A DNA stretch of 49,872 nt, taken from the NCBI GenBank assembly GCA_903897155.1, contig CAIUAO010000023.1:1-49872 (forward strand). Direction: 5' to 3'. Positions 47,511 through 49,872 of this stretch are shown here, in pieces. The DNA is from an uncultured Actinomycetes bacterium (GTDB lineage Bacteria; Actinomycetota; Actinomycetes; Nanopelagicales; Nanopelagicaceae). The stretch's first letter is position 1, and the number at the start of each line of letters is the position of its first letter. The position numbers and the translations under genes are program-made. The notes beneath the pieces were generated by a model. The model had not been told where the DNA came from. It saw nothing but the letters and a program-made list of their open reading frames with translations, and ran no database searches.

Positions 47511-49872
47511 TTATGCGCGCTTCTTCTCGCGAATCTCATAAGTCTGAATGACATCTCCGACTTCAAGTTCCTTGTAGGAACCTAAGCCGATACCGCACTC
47601 AAAACCTTCTTTAACTTCAGTTGCATCATCTTTGAATCTACGAAGTGATTCAACAGTGAGACTTTCGCCAATAACAACGCCAGCACGCAAAGTGCGAGCC
47701 TTGGCATTACGACGAATAAGGCCATCAAGAACGATTGATCCTGCAATATTTCCAAACTTGCTTGATTTGAAGATATCTCGTACTTCAGCATTACCAAGAA
47801 CAACCTCTTCATATTCTGGCTTGAGCAGACCCTTCAGAGATTTCTCAATATCTTCAATTGCATTATAGATAACAGTGTAGAAGCGAACTTCAACGCCTTC
47901 TTGATCAGCAAAGATCGCAGTTTGTGGTTCAGGCTTCACGTTAAAGCCAATAATTACCGCAGTTGATGCAGAAGCGAGTGTGACGTCGTTCTTAGTAATT
48001 GCTCCAACACCACGGTGAATAACACGCAGGTCTACTTCACTACCAACATCAAGCTGGAGAAGTGCATCTTCGAGCGCTTCAACGGAACCAGATACGTCGC
48101 CCTTAAGAATAAGGTTGAGCGTGCTGACCTTAGATTGCTCCATAAAGTCTTCAAGTGAAACCTTCTTACGAGCCTTAGCCAGCATTGCATTTCGCATTGC
48201 AAGCTGACGTTTTTCTGCAATTTGGCGAGCAGTACGGTCATCTTCAGCAACCATAAATGTGTCACCAGCACCTGGAACAGATGTGAAGCCAAGTACTTGA
48301 ACAGGACGAGATGGACCAGCAGATTCAACTGCATCTCCATTTTCATCAAGCATGGCGCGAACGCGACCAAAAGCACCACCAGCAACAATTGCGTCGCCAA
48401 CATTAAGTGTTCCGCGTTGAACAAGAACAGTGGCAACTGGGCCACGACCCTTATCTAGATTTGCTTCAATAGCCACACCACGAGCTGCATCATCGGCAAT
48501 AGCGCGAAGATCAAGAGCTGCATCTGCTGTGAGCAAAATGCTCTCAATCAAGGAATCAATTCCAAGACCAGATTTTGCAGATACGTTTACGAAGATTGTT
48601 GTTCCACCATATTCTTCAGCGATCAGGTTGTATTCAGTGAGTTGTTGGCGGACCTTATCTGGGTTCGCATCTTCTTTATCAACCTTGTTCACGGCAACAA
48701 CGATTGGAACATCTGCTGCCTGAGCATGGTTAAGAGCTTCAATTGTTTGTGGCATCACGCCATCATCTGCAGCAACAACAAGTACTGCAATATCTGTGAC
48801 CTTGGCACCTCGAGCACGCATTGCTGTGAAAGCTTCATGGCCCGGGGTATCAATAAATGTAATGGCACGTTCAACGCCTTCATGCATACGATGAATTTGA
48901 TATGCACCAATGTGCTGTGTGATTCCGCCTGCTTCACTCTTGACCACTTCGGTCTGGCGAATAGCATCAAGTAAACGAGTCTTACCGTGGTCAACGTGAC
49001 CCATTACAGTCACAATTGGCGAGCGCACGACAAGGTCTGCCTCATCGATATCTGCCAACTCTTTATCAAGATTGATATCGAACTCTTCAAGTAGCTCGCG
49101 ATCTTCATCTTCAGGGCTAACAACTTGGATAACAAAGCCCAGTTCCCCACCCAAAATTGTAAATGTGTCTTCATCTACAGACTGTGTAGCTGTAACCATT
49201 TCACCTAGGTGAAAGAGCGCCGATACTAAAGATGCTGGATCTGCATTAATTTTCTCTGCAAAGTCCATCAAAGTGGCGCCACGGCGTAGACGAATAACTG
49301 TCTTTCCATCACCATGTGGAACTACTGCTCCACCAAGTGAAGGAGCCGCCATATTGTCGAACTCTTCACGCAATACTTTCTTACTCTTATGTGCCTTACC
49401 CTTTTTGCTTCCTTGTTTTCCAAAAGCACCTGCAGCCCCGCCACGTTGATGACGACCTCCGCCTTTGCCACCAAACGCTGGAGCACCTGGTGCGCCAGTT
49501 GATGGTGCACCTGATGGTGAACGATAAGGAGAACTTCCTGGAGCACCTGTACCACCTGTACGAGGTGCGCCAGTTGAACCAGGGGCACCTGCAGGTCTTG
49601 CAGATTGTGGACGAGCAGCAAAACCAGGACGCACCGCACCTGGTCGATTACCTGACATTGGTGGACGCTCACCTGGACGAATTGGTCTGGCAGGTGGACG
49701 TGGCATACCTGTTCCACTATTTGCGCTACCAAATGGATTATTGCCAGCACGTGGTGGACGTGGCATAGGGTTACTTGTTCCAAATGGATTGTTACCAGGA
49801 GATGCTGGACGCGCAGTTGCAGCTGGTGGTGTTGATGAATCTAAATCTTCTGTTGGAGCTTTTGGTGTTATA
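47511..49872 (-). CDS. infB: Translation initiation factor IF-2 (5' end cut by the window)
   Basis: IF2 places initiator tRNA on the 30S subunit and promotes subunit joining with GTP. The frame stays open to the window edge beyond the ORF-track start (49766), so the true start lies outside. Visible are a low-complexity Pro/Gly/Arg N-terminal region with 'NNPFG' and 'MPRPP' repeats, an IF2_N-like domain ('[16 protein letters not shown]'), the G domain ('GHVDHGKT', 'DTPGHEAF', 'NKVD'), and the C-terminal domains ending 'GDVIQTYEI'. ATG 49766 falls inside the repeats and is unlikely to be the start. Confidence 0.97.
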   Translation of the reverse strand, partial: ITPKAPTEDLDSSTPPAATARPASPGNNPFGTSNPMPRPPRAGNNPFGSANSGTGMPRPPARPIRPGERPPMSGNRPGAVRPGFAARPQSARPAGAPGSTGAPRTGGTGAPGSSPYRSPSGAPSTGAPGAPAFGGKGGGRHQRGGAAGAFGKQGSKKGKAHKSKKVLREEFDNMAAPSLGGAVVPHGDGKTVIRLRRGATLMDFAEKINADPASLVSALFHLGEMVTATQSVDEDTFTILGGELGFVIQVVSPEDEDRELLEEFDINLDKELADIDEADLVVRSPIVTVMGHVDHGKTRLLDAIRQTEVVKSEAGGITQHIGAYQIHRMHEGVERAITFIDTPGHEAFTAMRARGAKVTDIAVLVVAADDGVMPQTIEALNHAQAADVPIVVAVNKVDKEDANPDKVRQQLTEYNLIAEEYGGTTIFVNVSAKSGLGIDSLIESILLTADAALDLRAIADDAARGVAIEANLDKGRGPVATVLVQRGTLNVGDAIVAGGAFGRVRAMLDENGDAVESAGPSRPVQVLGFTSVPGAGDTFMVAEDDRTARQIAEKRQLAMRNAMLAKARKKVSLEDFMEQSKVSTLNLILKGDVSGSVEALEDALLQLDVGSEVDLRVIHRGVGAITKNDVTLASASTAVIIGFNVKPEPQTAIFADQEGVEVRFYTVIYNAIEDIEKSLKGLLKPEYEEVVLGNAEVRDIFKSSKFGNIAGSIVLDGLIRRNAKARTLRAGVVIGESLTVESLRRFKDDATEVKEGFECGIGLGSYKELEVGDVIQTYEIREKKRA

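Noticed and set aside
49316-49783. 150- and 153-residue ORFs in other frames of infB
   Set aside because: They arise from the repetitive GC-richer N-terminal coding region of infB; composition is His/Leu/Val/Gln-biased nonsense.

Overview
This is a housekeeping chromosome segment from an actinobacterium with a compact, modest-GC genome (mid-40s percent by eye, not computed). The gene content and order are actinobacterial: wecA-atp operon-pduO/murA; recA with a DUF3046 gene and recX; clgR-cinA-pgsA; ftsK-rnj-dapA-thyX; dapB-M16 peptidase-pnp-rpsO-ribF-truB-rbfA-infB. ThyX, RNase J, a DUF3046 protein, a mycoredoxin-like protein and a TGTTC-type SOS box agree with this. The low GC, very short intergenic spacers, interlocked stop codons and many GTG/TTG starts suggest a streamlined freshwater lineage such as acI (Nanopelagicales). 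That last step is inference.

Layout. Positions 1-9.5 kb form a mixed accessory zone: a DUF4032 kinase-like protein, an AI-2E family transporter coupled to an MMPL transporter, a divergent alpha/beta hydrolase and aldehyde dehydrogenase pair, a small zinc-binding protein, and an ABC exporter operon ending in a secreted lysine-rich protein. At 9.5-11.4 kb, divergent pduO (cobalamin adenosyltransferase) and murA are found. At 11.4-19.1 kb, on the minus strand, lies the F1Fo ATP synthase operon, preceded by three small AtpI/AtpZ-type membrane genes, then wecA, glyA and a divergent Sua5-like gene. At 22.2-28.7 kb come hflX, dapF, miaA, miaB, recX, recA and DUF3046, mostly joined by 4-base start/stop overlaps. 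At 28.7-31.3 kb sit a second MMPL transporter and a TetR regulator. At 31.4-49.9 kb, again mostly on the minus strand, are clgR, cinA, pgsA, a RodZ-like gene, ftsK, rnj, dapA, thyX, azlC/azlD (plus strand), mycoredoxin, dapB, M16 peptidase, pnp, rpsO, ribF, truB, rbfA and infB, which runs off the right edge.

How the genes work together: energy coupling (proton-type ATP synthase), envelope building (MurA, WecA, DapA/B/F for meso-DAP, PgsA, FtsK, RodZ-like), tRNA modification (MiaA, MiaB, TruB, Sua5-like), recombination/SOS (RecA, RecX), RNA turnover (RNase J, PNPase) and translation (S15, RbfA, IF2) are clustered, as in other Actinobacteria.

The most informative signal outside the genes is a repeated arrangement, TANNNT followed by exactly six bases and then the start codon, at eight gene starts on both strands. 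It points to leaderless transcription. I also see a Shine-Dalgarno-covering hairpin in the pnp leader, a long-range inverted repeat in the rpsO leader, and an SOS box upstream of recA. I found no tRNA, rRNA, CRISPR array, insertion sequence or prophage. No stretch over 300 bases lacks a gene. I found no convincing new multi-gene system here.
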